Assembly (NCBI GenBank): GCA_905178155.1
Contig: CAJINV010000003.1
Coordinates: forward strand, 10,411,732 to 10,475,731
Length of the DNA: 64,000 nucleotides
Origin: Amoebophrya sp. A120
Lineage: Eukaryota; Sar; Dinophyceae; Syndiniales; Amoebophryaceae
Reading direction: 5' to 3'
In this document: piece after piece, positions 1-12,056 of the stretch
Layout: every line of letters starts with the position of its first letter
Numbering within the stretch: position 1 is the first letter of the stretch
The notes under the pieces: model-generated
What the model saw: only the letters and a program-made list of their open reading frames with translations
Databases searched by the model: none
What the model was told of the DNA's origin: nothing
Translations under genes and position numbers: made by a program

Positions 1-13
1 GGCTTGCCGCCAC

Positions 14-240
14 GCAAACGCGCGCCCAGTGCGGGCGGGGTCCTCGCGCTCGCGCAACGACGGGAACCACGGGCGCCCCATGGCGCTCCGCCTTCGTTCG
101 TTCAGCAAGAAGCGGCGCAGATGCCTGGCCCCGTCCTGCATCAAAAATTTTCTCCCTTGCCCACCCTCTGGCGTTTTTCTTTCCCCCCTGTCCACTCGTT
201 CACCCTCCCACTACGCGACATAAGCTGCAGCCTTGTATTT
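14..240 (+). repeat. Dispersed GC-rich repeat, copy A
   Basis: This stretch is nearly identical to 10,724-10,940 in the same orientation, with scattered substitutions and small indels. It begins at the GCGCGCCCAGTGCGGGCG-type motif and ends just after CATAAGCTGC. It contains open frames in two phases, but the matching frame in copy B is embedded in other repeat sequence, so I read it as a non-coding mobile or dispersed element. It lies directly upstream of the exon at 413 and therefore probably inside an intron of that gene. Confidence 0.75.
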
Positions 241-412
241 ACTTATTGACCTCGGAATGTTGGTAGTTCTGTTCTGGTTATTGTGCCGCAGGGAGCTGCC
301 CTGAGAGTGAGACAGCGTGCGAGGTTTTGTGCCTGGCTTCCGATCGAAGCATCTGATTTGTTGAAATTTTTCATCATATCAAGAAGGGACAGCATAATTA
401 CCATCCTTTCAG

Positions 413-707
413 GTCCAAAGTTTACGATATCAGCAGAAAGACCGAACAGCAACTGACCCCGCAAAGCAGCCCCAACAAACTGAAAGCGACAAAGTTGAAC
501 AAAAAGGGCCCTCAATTCGAAGACGGGTACACGCGGTTGCAAGAAGATCGGCCTCCCATAACCGACGTGATCAATTTGAGGCCGGGCGTCGTTCTGAGCG
601 AAGCTGGACGCAAAATATCCGGTCCGCAGCTGCGGGAGAAGAATATGACGCTGGCAAATTACAAGAAAATGGTGGATGCGGAAAAACCCTATCAGTTCAT
701 TCCCTGA
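413..707 (+). CDS. Terminal exon of an unknown protein (5' part outside window)
   Basis: An AG acceptor at 411-412 after a pyrimidine-rich stretch opens a frame of about 97 codons ending at TGA 705-707. The peptide is hydrophilic and rich in Lys, Gln and Pro, with segments such as GPQFEDGYTRLQEDRPPITD and a C-terminal AEKPYQFIP. There is no transmembrane segment or recognisable domain. I do not know the family. The upstream exons are either left of the window or separated by the dispersed repeat at 14-240. Coding status rests on frame openness, amino-acid composition and the acceptor site only. Confidence 0.5.
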
Positions 708-1689
708 TAGAATTCGGATCTCCACGAAGATATTATCTATCAACGAACCAACTACATCCACAACTTCTACCTCGTCTCCCGGAACATCAAGAAGTTGCTT
801 TTAAAAGTAAAGATCCACCAAGCTGCGGGTGCGGCTTCTCGTTTCGTTCTGGTTTCAACGCCATCTAGCGAACTCAGCTCGTCTCCGCGATGTCACAATT
901 TGTGGTGCCTCCTCCTTCATGTCCTTTCGCCCTATACGCTGGTTGTCCTGCATACAACGGCCTGCGCTGACGCTGTTAGATGTCCGCACTGTAGTGATCT
1001 TACGGACTCGACTTACCACGAGAAATCCGCACAGTCCTGCTTCATCTAGCGTAAGTCTTCACGTGTTGGATCGTGGTGCTTGCGACTAGAACGAAAAGAA
1101 AAGATAGGCCGCGCTTTTCCCGGCAATTTTCACCACGAAGAACAGAGGACAAACGTGCAGAATTTTCGTGATATCATGACGATGAACAAGAACAACAAAC
1201 AACAGTAACGCGTTCGGGGGCGTCGTGGCGCTGCCTGTCATCAAACAGGACGTCAAAAGGGAATGAGGTCACTGCAAGTTTGTGAAGATTTTTACGACTT
1301 CTACGAAGTAACTAATGTGAATGAGAATGCGACTTCGGCAATAGTGACGCTTGGGCTCCGATCAAAGCTTGTTGCTATCAGGAGATGAAGACTGGTGGAG
1401 GACCGGTGCTCATCGTGTCGACTCCTAGTATGGATGCGTTCGTGTCTTTCTCTTTCATCAACGGAAGTAGGCATTTCTAGAAGAAATGCAATTGTCAGTT
1501 AGCATGGCTAAATAGCAAATCAAAGAGAAAAAAGCGGCGGGCCCAAAAGCAAAACAAAGCGCCGGCACGCTCAATGTGCTTCGTTGTATTGGTCGCTTCC
1601 TTTCCGGCGCACCCAATCTGATCGTCCCGGCTCCGAGGTTCCCGATCTGGTCGCCCCGGCTTTGACCTGCCCAATCTGGTCAACCCGGC
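708..1689. other. Intergenic or intronic stretch without recognised gene
   Basis: Mixed-composition DNA after the stop at 707. Only short overlapping frames below about 90 codons occur in different phases, and none shows protein-like composition. No repeats, RNA genes or clear signals were found. Confidence 0.4.
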
Positions 1690-2115
1690 CCCGAAGGTGC
1701 ATGGATGTGACTCGATGGCGTCGGGCAACTTCTGACCGACGGCCGTCGGGCGACTTTCGGCTGTCCGTCGATGGCGTCGGACAACTTTTGAGCCGTCGCG
1801 CGACTTTTGGCTGTCCGACGGCCCTCGGGCGACTTTTGGCCGTCAGCGGGCGTCGGGCGACTTTTGGCCGTCCGACGGCCGCCGGACAACCGAAAGTCGT
1901 CCGACGGCTGAGAAGTTGTCAGACGGGCGGCCGTCGGACGACTTTTGCCTGTTCGACGGCCGTCGGACAACTTCTGAGCCGTTGGACGACTCTCGGCTGT
2001 CCGACGGCCGTCGCGCAATTTCTGAGCCGTCGGGTGACTTTTGGTTGTCCGACGGCGGTCGGGCGACTTTTGGCGGTCCGACGGCCGTCGGACGACTTTT
2101 GTCTCAAACTCAAAC
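1690..2115. repeat. GC-rich short-motif repeat (GTCGGACGACTTTTG family)
   Basis: Variants of CGACGGCCGTCGG and GGACGACTTTTGNCCGTC recur about every 25-40 bases in both orientations, for example near 1,735, 1,800, 1,870, 1,930 and 2,080. The self-complementary CGACGGCCGTCG core explains why long open frames appear on both strands here. No protein-like frame stands out. Confidence 0.8.
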
Positions 2116-2327
2116 TAACTGGAGCTTGGGGTTTAGGGCAAAGGCGTGTCCTCACGTCAGAGGGGCGTCCACACCGCCTCCTCCTAGTCGTGTCCCAGTT
2201 CGCGAAAAGATGTAAGCCGTCGTCTGTCTATCGAGGGTTGAGGTAAGAGGCTCCGCCAATCGCCACCTATCTAAAGCTAAAAAGCCCGTCGTGTGCCAGG
2301 TTGCGAACAGATGCAAGCCCGCTCCTG

Positions 2328-5300
2328 TCTATCGAGGAATTGAGTAAGAGGCAACGCCAATCGCCACCTAATTCCGTCCGTCCGGCCGTATCTCAGAATC
2401 AAACTCGAGCTTCTATCTGAAACTCGAACGTGTATCTCACACTCAAACTGGAGCTTGTCTATCGAGGGTTGAGGTAAGAGGCAACGCCAATCGCCACCTA
2501 ATTCCGTCCGTCCGGCCGTATCTCAGAATCAAACTCGAGCTTCTATCTGAAACTCGAACGTGTATCTCACACTCAAACTGGAGCTTGTCTATCGAGGGTT
2601 GAGGTAAGAGGCAACGCCAATCGCCACCTAATTCCGTCCGTCCGGCCGTATCTCAGAATCAAACTCGAGCTTCTATCTGAAACTCGAACGTGTATCTCAC
2701 ACTCAAACTGGAGCTTGTCTATCGAGGGTTGAGGTAAGAGGCAACGCCAATCGCCACCTAATTCCGTCCGTCCGGCCGTATCTCAGAATCAAACTCGAGC
2801 TTCTATCTGAAACTCGAACGTGTATCTCACACTCAAACTGGAGCTTGTCTATCGAGGGTTGAGGTAAGAGGCAACGCCAATCGCCACCTAATTCCGTCCG
2901 TCCGGCCGTATCTCAGAATCAAACTCGAGCTTCTATCTGAAACTCGAACGTGTATCTCACACTCAAACTGGAGCTTGTCTATCGAGGGTTGAGGTAAGAG
3001 GCAACGCCAATCGCCACCTAATTCCGTCCGTCCGGCCGTATCTCAGAATCAAACTCGAGCTTCTATCTGAAACTCGAACGTGTATCTCACACTCAAACTG
3101 GAGCTTGTCTATCGAGGGTTGAGGTAAGAGGCAACGCCAATCGCCACCTAATTCCGTCCGTCCGGCCGTATCTCAGAATCAAACTCGAGCTTCTATCTGA
3201 AACTCGAACGTGTATCTCACACTCAAACTGGAGCTTGTCTATCGAGGGTTGAGGTAAGAGGCAACGCCAATCGCCACCTAATTCCGTCCGTCCGGCCGTA
3301 TCTCAGAATCAAACTCGAGCTTCTATCTGAAACTCGAACGTGTATCTCACACTCAAACTGGAGCTTGTCTATCGAGGGTTGAGGTAAGAGGCAACGCCAA
3401 TCGCCACCTAATTCCGTCCGTCCGGCCGTATCTCAGAATCAAACTCGAGCTTCTATCTGAAACTCGAACGTGTATCTCACACTCAAACTGGAGCTTGTCT
3501 ATCGAGGGTTGAGGTAAGAGGCAACGCCAATCGCCACCTAATTCCGTCCGTCCGGCCGTATCTCAGAATCAAACTCGAGCTTCTATCTGAAACTCGAACG
3601 TGTATCTCACACTCAAACTGGAGCTTGTCTATCGAGGGTTGAGGTAAGAGGCAACGCCAATCGCCACCTAATTCCGTCCGTCCGGCCGTATCTCAGAATC
3701 AAACTCGAGCTTCTATCTGAAACTCGAACGTGTATCTCACACTCAAACTGGAGCTTGTCTATCGAGGGTTGAGGTAAGAGGCAACGCCAATCGCCACCTA
3801 ATTCCGTCCGTCCGGCCGTATCTCAGAATCAAACTCGAGCTTCTATCTGAAACTCGAACGTGTATCTCACACTCAAACTGGAGCTTGTCTATCGAGGGTT
3901 GAGGTAAGAGGCAACGCCAATCGCCACCTAATTCCGTCCGTCCGGCCGTATCTCAGAATCAAACTCGAGCTTCTATCTGAAACTCGAACGTGTATCTCAC
4001 ACTCAAACTGGAGCTTGTCTATCGAGGGTTGAGGTAAGAGGCAACGCCAATCGCCACCTAATTCCGTCCGTCCGGCCGTATCTCAGAATCAAACTCGAGC
4101 TTCTATCTGAAACTCGAACGTGTATCTCACACTCAAACTGGAGCTTGTCTATCGAGGGTTGAGGTAAGAGGCAACGCCAATCGCCACCTAATTCCGTCCG
4201 TCCGGCCGTATCTCAGAATCAAACTCGAGCTTCTATCTGAAACTCGAACGTGTATCTCACACTCAAACTGGAGCTTGTCTATCGAGGGTTGAGGTAAGAG
4301 GCAACGCCAATCGCCACCTAATTCCGTCCGTCCGGCCGTATCTCAGAATCAAACTCGAGCTTCTATCTGAAACTCGAACGTGTATCTCACACTCAAACTG
4401 GAGCTTGTCTATCGAGGGTTGAGGTAAGAGGCAACGCCAATCGCCACCTAATTCCGTCCGTCCGGCCGTATCTCAGAATCAAACTCGAGCTTCTATCTGA
4501 AACTCGAACGTGTATCTCACACTCAAACTGGAGCTTGTCTATCGAGGGTTGAGGTAAGAGGCAACGCCAATCGCCACCTAATTCCGTCCGTCCGGCCGTA
4601 TCTCAGAATCAAACTCGAGCTTCTATCTGAAACTCGAACGTGTATCTCACACTCAAACTGGAGCTTGTCTATCGAGGGTTGAGGTAAGAGGCAACGCCAA
4701 TCGCCACCTAATTCCGTCCGTCCGGCCGTATCTCAGAATCAAACTCGAGCTTCTATCTGAAACTCGAACGTGTATCTCACACTCAAACTGGAGCTTGTCT
4801 ATCGAGGGTTGAGGTAAGAGGCAACGCCAATCGCCACCTAATTCCGTCCGTCCGGCCGTATCTCAGAATCAAACTCGAGCTTCTATCTGAAACTCGAACG
4901 TGTATCTCACACTCAAACTGGAGCTTGTCTATCGAGGGTTGAGGTAAGAGGCAACGCCAATCGCCACCTAATTCCGTCCGTCCGGCCGTATCTCAGAATC
5001 AAACTCGAGCTTCTATCTGAAACTCGAACGTGTATCTCACACTCAAACTGGAGCTTGTCTATCGAGGGTTGAGGTAAGAGGCAACGCCAATCGCCACCTA
5101 ATTCCGTCCGTCCGGCCGTATCTCAGAATCAAACTCGAGCTTCTATCTGAAACTCGAACGTGTATCTCACACTCAAACTGGAGCTTGTCTATCGAGGGTT
5201 GAGGTAAGAGGCAACGCCAATCGCCACCTAATTCCGTCCGTCCGGCCGTATCTCAGAATCAAACTCGAGCTTCTATCTGAAACTCGAACGTGTATCTCAC

Positions 5301-8300
5301 ACTCAAACTGGAGCTTGTCTATCGAGGGTTGAGGTAAGAGGCAACGCCAATCGCCACCTAATTCCGTCCGTCCGGCCGTATCTCAGAATCAAACTCGAGC
5401 TTCTATCTGAAACTCGAACGTGTATCTCACACTCAAACTGGAGCTTGTCTATCGAGGGTTGAGGTAAGAGGCAACGCCAATCGCCACCTAATTCCGTCCG
5501 TCCGGCCGTATCTCAGAATCAAACTCGAGCTTCTATCTGAAACTCGAACGTGTATCTCACACTCAAACTGGAGCTTGTCTATCGAGGGTTGAGGTAAGAG
5601 GCAACGCCAATCGCCACCTAATTCCGTCCGTCCGGCCGTATCTCAGAATCAAACTCGAGCTTCTATCTGAAACTCGAACGTGTATCTCACACTCAAACTG
5701 GAGCTTGTCTATCGAGGGTTGAGGTAAGAGGCAACGCCAATCGCCACCTAATTCCGTCCGTCCGGCCGTATCTCAGAATCAAACTCGAGCTTCTATCTGA
5801 AACTCGAACGTGTATCTCACACTCAAACTGGAGCTTGTCTATCGAGGGTTGAGGTAAGAGGCAACGCCAATCGCCACCTAATTCCGTCCGTCCGGCCGTA
5901 TCTCAGAATCAAACTCGAGCTTCTATCTGAAACTCGAACGTGTATCTCACACTCAAACTGGAGCTTGTCTATCGAGGGTTGAGGTAAGAGGCAACGCCAA
6001 TCGCCACCTAATTCCGTCCGTCCGGCCGTATCTCAGAATCAAACTCGAGCTTCTATCTGAAACTCGAACGTGTATCTCACACTCAAACTGGAGCTTGTCT
6101 ATCGAGGGTTGAGGTAAGAGGCAACGCCAATCGCCACCTAATTCCGTCCGTCCGGCCGTATCTCAGAATCAAACTCGAGCTTCTATCTGAAACTCGAACG
6201 TGTATCTCACACTCAAACTGGAGCTTGTCTATCGAGGGTTGAGGTAAGAGGCAACGCCAATCGCCACCTAATTCCGTCCGTCCGGCCGTATCTCAGAATC
6301 AAACTCGAGCTTCTATCTGAAACTCGAACGTGTATCTCACACTCAAACTGGAGCTTGTCTATCGAGGGTTGAGGTAAGAGGCAACGCCAATCGCCACCTA
6401 ATTCCGTCCGTCCGGCCGTATCTCAGAATCAAACTCGAGCTTCTATCTGAAACTCGAACGTGTATCTCACACTCAAACTGGAGCTTGTCTATCGAGGGTT
6501 GAGGTAAGAGGCAACGCCAATCGCCACCTAATTCCGTCCGTCCGGCCGTATCTCAGAATCAAACTCGAGCTTCTATCTGAAACTCGAACGTGTATCTCAC
6601 ACTCAAACTGGAGCTTGTCTATCGAGGGTTGAGGTAAGAGGCAACGCCAATCGCCACCTAATTCCGTCCGTCCGGCCGTATCTCAGAATCAAACTCGAGC
6701 TTCTATCTGAAACTCGAACGTGTATCTCACACTCAAACTGGAGCTTGTCTATCGAGGGTTGAGGTAAGAGGCAACGCCAATCGCCACCTAATTCCGTCCG
6801 TCCGGCCGTATCTCAGAATCAAACTCGAGCTTCTATCTGAAACTCGAACGTGTATCTCACACTCAAACTGGAGCTTGTCTATCGAGGGTTGAGGTAAGAG
6901 GCAACGCCAATCGCCACCTAATTCCGTCCGTCCGGCCGTATCTCAGAATCAAACTCGAGCTTCTATCTGAAACTCGAACGTGTATCTCACACTCAAACTG
7001 GAGCTTGTCTATCGAGGGTTGAGGTAAGAGGCAACGCCAATCGCCACCTAATTCCGTCCGTCCGGCCGTATCTCAGAATCAAACTCGAGCTTCTATCTGA
7101 AACTCGAACGTGTATCTCACACTCAAACTGGAGCTTGTCTATCGAGGGTTGAGGTAAGAGGCAACGCCAATCGCCACCTAATTCCGTCCGTCCGGCCGTA
7201 TCTCAGAATCAAACTCGAGCTTCTATCTGAAACTCGAACGTGTATCTCACACTCAAACTGGAGCTTGTCTATCGAGGGTTGAGGTAAGAGGCAACGCCAA
7301 TCGCCACCTAATTCCGTCCGTCCGGCCGTATCTCAGAATCAAACTCGAGCTTCTATCTGAAACTCGAACGTGTATCTCACACTCAAACTGGAGCTTGTCT
7401 ATCGAGGGTTGAGGTAAGAGGCAACGCCAATCGCCACCTAATTCCGTCCGTCCGGCCGTATCTCAGAATCAAACTCGAGCTTCTATCTGAAACTCGAACG
7501 TGTATCTCACACTCAAACTGGAGCTTGTCTATCGAGGGTTGAGGTAAGAGGCAACGCCAATCGCCACCTAATTCCGTCCGTCCGGCCGTATCTCAGAATC
7601 AAACTCGAGCTTCTATCTGAAACTCGAACGTGTATCTCACACTCAAACTGGAGCTTGTCTATCGAGGGTTGAGGTAAGAGGCAACGCCAATCGCCACCTA
7701 ATTCCGTCCGTCCGGCCGTATCTCAGAATCAAACTCGAGCTTCTATCTGAAACTCGAACGTGTATCTCACACTCAAACTGGAGCTTGTCTATCGAGGGTT
7801 GAGGTAAGAGGCAACGCCAATCGCCACCTAATTCCGTCCGTCCGGCCGTATCTCAGAATCAAACTCGAGCTTCTATCTGAAACTCGAACGTGTATCTCAC
7901 ACTCAAACTGGAGCTTGTCTATCGAGGGTTGAGGTAAGAGGCAACGCCAATCGCCACCTAATTCCGTCCGTCCGGCCGTATCTCAGAATCAAACTCGAGC
8001 TTCTATCTGAAACTCGAACGTGTATCTCACACTCAAACTGGAGCTTGTCTATCGAGGGTTGAGGTAAGAGGCAACGCCAATCGCCACCTAATTCCGTCCG
8101 TCCGGCCGTATCTCAGAATCAAACTCGAGCTTCTATCTGAAACTCGAACGTGTATCTCACACTCAAACTGGAGCTTGTCTATCGAGGGTTGAGGTAAGAG
8201 GCAACGCCAATCGCCACCTAATTCCGTCCGTCCGGCCGTATCTCAGAATCAAACTCGAGCTTCTATCTGAAACTCGAACGTGTATCTCACACTCAAACTG

Positions 8301-8608
8301 GAGCTTGTCTATCGAGGGTTGAGGTAAGAGGCAACGCCAATCGCCACCTAATTCCGTCCGTCCGGCCGTATCTCAGAATCAAACTCGAGCTTCTATCTGA
8401 AACTCGAACGTGTATCTCACACTCAAACTGGAGCTTGTCTATCGAGGGTTGAGGTAAGAGGCAACGCCAATCGCCACCTAATTCCGTCCGTCCGGCCGTA
8501 TCTCAGAATCAAACTCGAGCTTCTATCTGAAACTCGAACGTGTATCTCACACTCAAACTGGAGCTTGTCTATCGAGGGTTGAGGTAAGAGGCAACGCCAA
8601 TCGCCACC
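2328..8608 (+). repeat. 130-bp satellite array, 47 identical full units plus partial ends
   Basis: From 2,451 to 8,560 the sequence repeats exactly every 130 bases; each unit begins GAGCTTGTCTATCGAGGGTT and ends CACACTCAAACTG. That gives 47 full units; I saw no variant base between them. A diverged partial unit precedes (2,328-2,450) and a truncated unit follows (8,561-8,608). All six frames contain stops, so it is non-coding. The flanks (2,153-2,327 and 8,609-8,720) are related sequence, and the whole resembles the single-copy element at 35,095-35,615, suggesting that the array expanded inside a dispersed element. Confidence 0.97.
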
Positions 8609-8883
8609 GATCTAAAGCTAAGCGCTCGCATCTGAAACTCAAACTCGAACTTCGTTTTGAAACTCAAACTCTAAGAACTGACGTTTGCAATCTTTTAATC
8701 CATGGCAATTAATATCTATACAAGAAGTATAACTCCTATTGCTGAGCTGCGGAAGTTAGAACTTTGCAACAGGGAGGAAAATCGCCCACGCCGGAAATTT
8801 TTTCTCAATTTTCAAACTTTCCAAAGCTGTCGCGATTTGCGAGAACGGCCAACGGCCAACGGCCGACGGCCAACGGCGAATTG

Positions 8884-9041
8884 CCCAAGTCCCATCGCAG
8901 ACGGCGAATCGCCCAAATCCCATCGCAGACGGCGAATCGCCCAAGTCCCATCGCAGACGGCGAATCGCCCAAGTCCCATCGCACACGGCGAATCGCCCAA
9001 GTCCCATCGCAAACGGCGAATCGCCCAAGTCCCATCGCAAT
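8884..9041 (+). repeat. 28-bp minisatellite
   Basis: Five full units and one partial unit of a 28-base repeat containing CCCAAGTCCCATCGCAGACG followed by GCGAATCG. Units differ by single substitutions (GCAGACGG, GCACACGG, GCAAACGG). It lies directly downstream of the 130-bp satellite. Confidence 0.9.
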
Positions 9042-9044
9042 TCG

Positions 9045-9345
9045 AAATATTTCGCAACTCGAAATTTTTTGCGGCTCAAAATATTTCGCAAGTCCAAATA
9101 TTTTGCGGCTCAAAATATTTCGCAAGTCCAAATATTTTGCGGCTCAAAATATTTTGCATGTCCAAATATTTTGCAAAGCAAAATATTTTGCGACCCAAAA
9201 TATTTTTCGGCCCAAAATATTTCGCGACTAAAATTTTTTTCGGCCGAAAATATTTCGCGACCGAAAATATTTTGCGACCCCAAATATTTTGCAATTCCCG
9301 AAAAATATTTTCCGGCGAAAATATTTTGCAACAAACCCCCGAAAC
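9045..9345. repeat. AAATATTT-rich minisatellite
   Basis: Degenerate repeats of the form CAAAATATTTTGCGRCYC and CAAGTCCAAATATTTTGCGG. The AAATATTT core is palindromic, so open frames occur on both strands. The open frame from 8,702 to 9,748 simply runs through this and the neighbouring repeats and I do not accept it as a gene. Confidence 0.85.
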
Positions 9346-9399
9346 CCTGCCTCCCCGGTTTTACAGCTTTGAAAGCGAAGAACGCGAGGAGGACGGGGA

Positions 9400-9750
9400 G
9401 CATCGGGAGAGTGGGAAACACGGGGAACGCGGGAAGCACGGGAAAAGCGGGCGGACAGAACCGGAAAGGCGGGGCAGAAAGCTAACAAAGGGCAAGGAAG
9501 CGGGCGGAGGGCACGGGGAAAACAGGCGCGGCGCACGGGGAAAGCGTGCGGGAAGCACGGGGACAGCGGGGGGCACGGGGAAAGAGGGGGGCACGGGGAA
9601 AGCGGGAAACACGGGGAAAGCGGGAAGCACGGGGAAAGCGGGAAGCACGGGGAAAGCGGGAAGCACGGGGAAGGCGGGAAGCACGGGGCGAGTGGAAAGC
9701 ACGGGGAAAGCGGGAAGCACGGGAAAAGCGGGAAGCGCGGGGAAGTAGGC
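9400..9750 (+). repeat. 18-bp G-rich minisatellite
   Basis: Tandem GGGAAGCACGGGGAAAGC units, about 18 bases each, with substitutions and a few shorter or longer units. It is strongly purine-skewed on the + strand. Long frames on both strands here are repeat artefacts. Confidence 0.9.
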
Positions 9751-9844
9751 GGGAAGCACGGGCGGAGGGCGCACAGACGGCGGGAGGCAAGGGGAACGCC
9801 GGCGGCGGCCAAGGAACAGGCGAGCAGCCCAGCTCGCTGCTCAG

Positions 9845-10000
9845 TCACCACCCTCCCCCGGCGCCCTCCCTCCGTTCGCGAAGATAGGGAAGCCGCGCCG
9901 AAGGCCAACACCAGGCTTGCTGGCGAGCAGCTGCCCACCACCCTCCCCCGGCGCCCTCCCTCTGTTCATGAGGAGACCGGCAGAGGGCGCCACCGTCCGC
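9845..10000 (+). repeat. Tandem duplication, about 93 bp
   Basis: The string CACCACCCTCCCCCGGCGCC followed by CTCCCTC occurs at about 9,846 and again at about 9,938, with the intervening sequence partly similar. It joins the minisatellite block to the 296-bp duplication that follows. Confidence 0.6.
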
Positions 10001-10019
10001 CGTCTCTGTCTCGGAGGGT

Positions 10020-10612
10020 GCGCGCGGGGGAAGCAGGGGGGGGGGGCGGAACAGATTGCATGCGAGCTACCGCGGGGGGCGCCATTGTTGTCCGGGGGTG
10101 CTGGGGGAGGGTGGTGGGCCCCTGCGCCTTGGGGGCAATAAATGCCTCGCCCCGGCGCCCGTCCTCCATCCACGCGCGCGGCAGGGGCCCAAGCGAGCCC
10201 CTGTTCTGCAAGGCTGCGCGCGGGAGAGCGCGGGGCGGGTGGGGCACAGAGGCAGGCGGGGCACACAGGCACGCGGCACGAACGGGCCACACCGCAAACG
10301 CACGGGCGGGGCAGGGTGCGCGCGGGGGAAGCAGGGGGGGGGCGGAACAGATTGCATGCGAGCTACCGCGGGGGGCGCCATTGTTGTCCGGGGGTGCTGG
10401 GGGAGGGTGGTGGGCCCCTGCGCCATGGGGGCAATAAATGCCCCGCCCCGGCGCCCGTCCTCCATCCACGCGCGCGGCAGGGGCCCAAGCGAGCCCCTGT
10501 TCTGCAAGGCTGCGCGCGGGAGAGGGGCGGATGGGGCACACAGGCAGGCGGGGCACACAGGCACGCGACACGAACGAGCCACACCGCAAACGCACGGGCG
10601 GGGCGGCACGCG
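10020..10612 (+). repeat. 296-bp tandem duplication, GC-rich
   Basis: Two adjacent near-identical units: the landmark ACAGATTGCATGCGAGCTAC is at about 10,051 and about 10,347, and GGGCAATAAATGC occurs in both. The unit contains a run of 7-12 G residues. The frames on both strands come from this GC-rich duplicated DNA. Confidence 0.85.
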
Positions 10613-10723
10613 CCTGCGCCTCGCATGGCGCGCACTGTTCCCCTGCTTCCTTTCCCCGGCCATTGGCGCCCGCCCGCTGCCGCGCTTTGCGTTGTTGCTT
10701 GGGCCTATGGCTTCCGGCAAGGC

Positions 10724-10940
10724 ACACGCGCGCCCAGTGCGGGCGAGGTCCTCGCGCCCGAGCAACAACTGGACCCACGGGCGCCATGGTGCTCCGCCTT
10801 CGTTCCTTCAGCAAGAAGCGGCGCAGATGCCTGGCTCCGCCCTGCTTCAAAAAGTTTTTCCCTTGCCCACCCCATGGCGTTTTTCTTTCCCCCCTGTCCA
10901 CTCGTTCACCCTCCCACTACGCGGCATAAGCTGCGGCCTT
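10724..10940 (+). repeat. Dispersed GC-rich repeat, copy B
   Basis: Second copy of the repeat at 14-240, in the same orientation, ending at CATAAGCTGCGGCCTTGTAA. The two copies bracket the entire exon plus satellite block (about 10.7 kb). Confidence 0.75.
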
Positions 10941-11446
10941 GTAAGACTAATGATTCATCATGAAAGCGATGCACTTGCACAGGCAAGTAAAAGTATCCTT
11001 GCTGCTCCGCAAAGTGAGATAGGAAAAATCAAGAGAATGCTGGAGCGATCGCGATTCAACAGAAATATATAAAATGCAAATTGCGAGTCAGGCACTTCGA
11101 ATGGTGGATCACAAACGAAAGAAATAAATCGACGAAATAAAGATAGAGAGAAAACGCGCAACATGGTGTTGGTTGCCGCAAAACCTACCTGAGGCGATGG
11201 AAAAATGAGGGCAAGCAAGAACATGTTGTTTTCTGGCTTTTTTGGTTTCTAAGTCTAAATTGTGCGGTCTAGGTGTAATTCTTGACCACCACTGGTTTGC
11301 ATGTGCATTCTTGTTGCTCCTGATATCGGCCTCCTGCGGCTGCACTCATCTTTGACTTGCTATGTCTTCTGGGAAGACACTGGTGCATCGCGCTAACTTC
11401 AGTCCTTGACCATCCTTAACTGTTTTTCGCAGTTGTGCTGAGAACT

Positions 11447-12056
11447 ATGGTTTCCGGCAGCTATTCATCGAAAAAGGCGGACGATTTCGACACGGTGGAC
11501 CCATATGCGGGTATCCAGCTTGACACTGGCACCGCCGCATTCAGCTTTCCCTTCGACGATCCGAAACTACGCGAAGAGAAAAAACCCGCGCGCGCCCCTG
11601 CGAAGAGTAAACACATCGGTAATAGATTAGTGCCCGTATGTTCATCTTGGTCCTAGTAATTTGTTGACTTTTTGCATTCGGAAGATTGCAGCTCCGCCGC
11701 CGCCAACATCTTTCACTTCTTCGACCACGAAATACTTTGGATGACATTTATTTCAGATGTAAAAAGATCCGATCTGTCTTAGTGTCGGCGTATGTAAAAA
11801 GCGCTACGATTACGTATGGATATGGTCGTGCTACTCATGTGTCAGAGATAAAAATATGCATAAACGAAAACTAGCGGGGAGGTCTTGATCTCGAAATATA
11901 TAAAAAATAATAAGTAAAAATTTCCAGCGGGGGCCGTCGTCTCAAAAACCGGCAATGAAAGTGAAACAGAAGACTCGGAGGACTTCGAAACACTGGAAGC
12001 TTTTCTGAATGCGGGGAAGAAGAAGCAGAGGCCCTCAAGCGGACCGCTGTCGTCAA
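11447..12056 (+). CDS. First exons of an unknown Ser/acidic-rich protein
   Basis: Three exons join in frame. Exon 1 (11,447-11,618) starts at ATG, encodes MVSGSYSSKKADDFDTVD and ends at a GTAATA donor. Exon 2 is about 11,692-11,740, after an AG acceptor, and is Pro/Ser/Thr-rich. Exon 3 is about 11,932-12,056, acidic (SETEDSEDFETLEAFLNAGK), and ends at a GTATGT donor. The junction between exons 2 and 3 has no GT donor; it falls at a shared GG. No domain is recognised. The gene probably continues into the exons at 12,430-15,832. Coding status is inferred from splice signals and protein-like composition. Confidence 0.55.

Noticed and set aside
2328-8608. CRISPR-like or rDNA spacer array
   Set aside because: Units are directly adjacent with no unique spacers and there are no cas or rRNA genes; it is a plain satellite.
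8702-9748. 348-codon open frame with Lys/Arg-rich repeats
   Set aside because: It runs through three unrelated minisatellites; open frames occur on both strands because the repeats lack stops. No domain.
9966-11072. Long open frames on both strands in the GC-rich duplication
   Set aside because: Stop codons are rare at this base composition; frames differ between the two duplicate units only by repeat phase and encode Ala/Arg/Pro/Gly strings.
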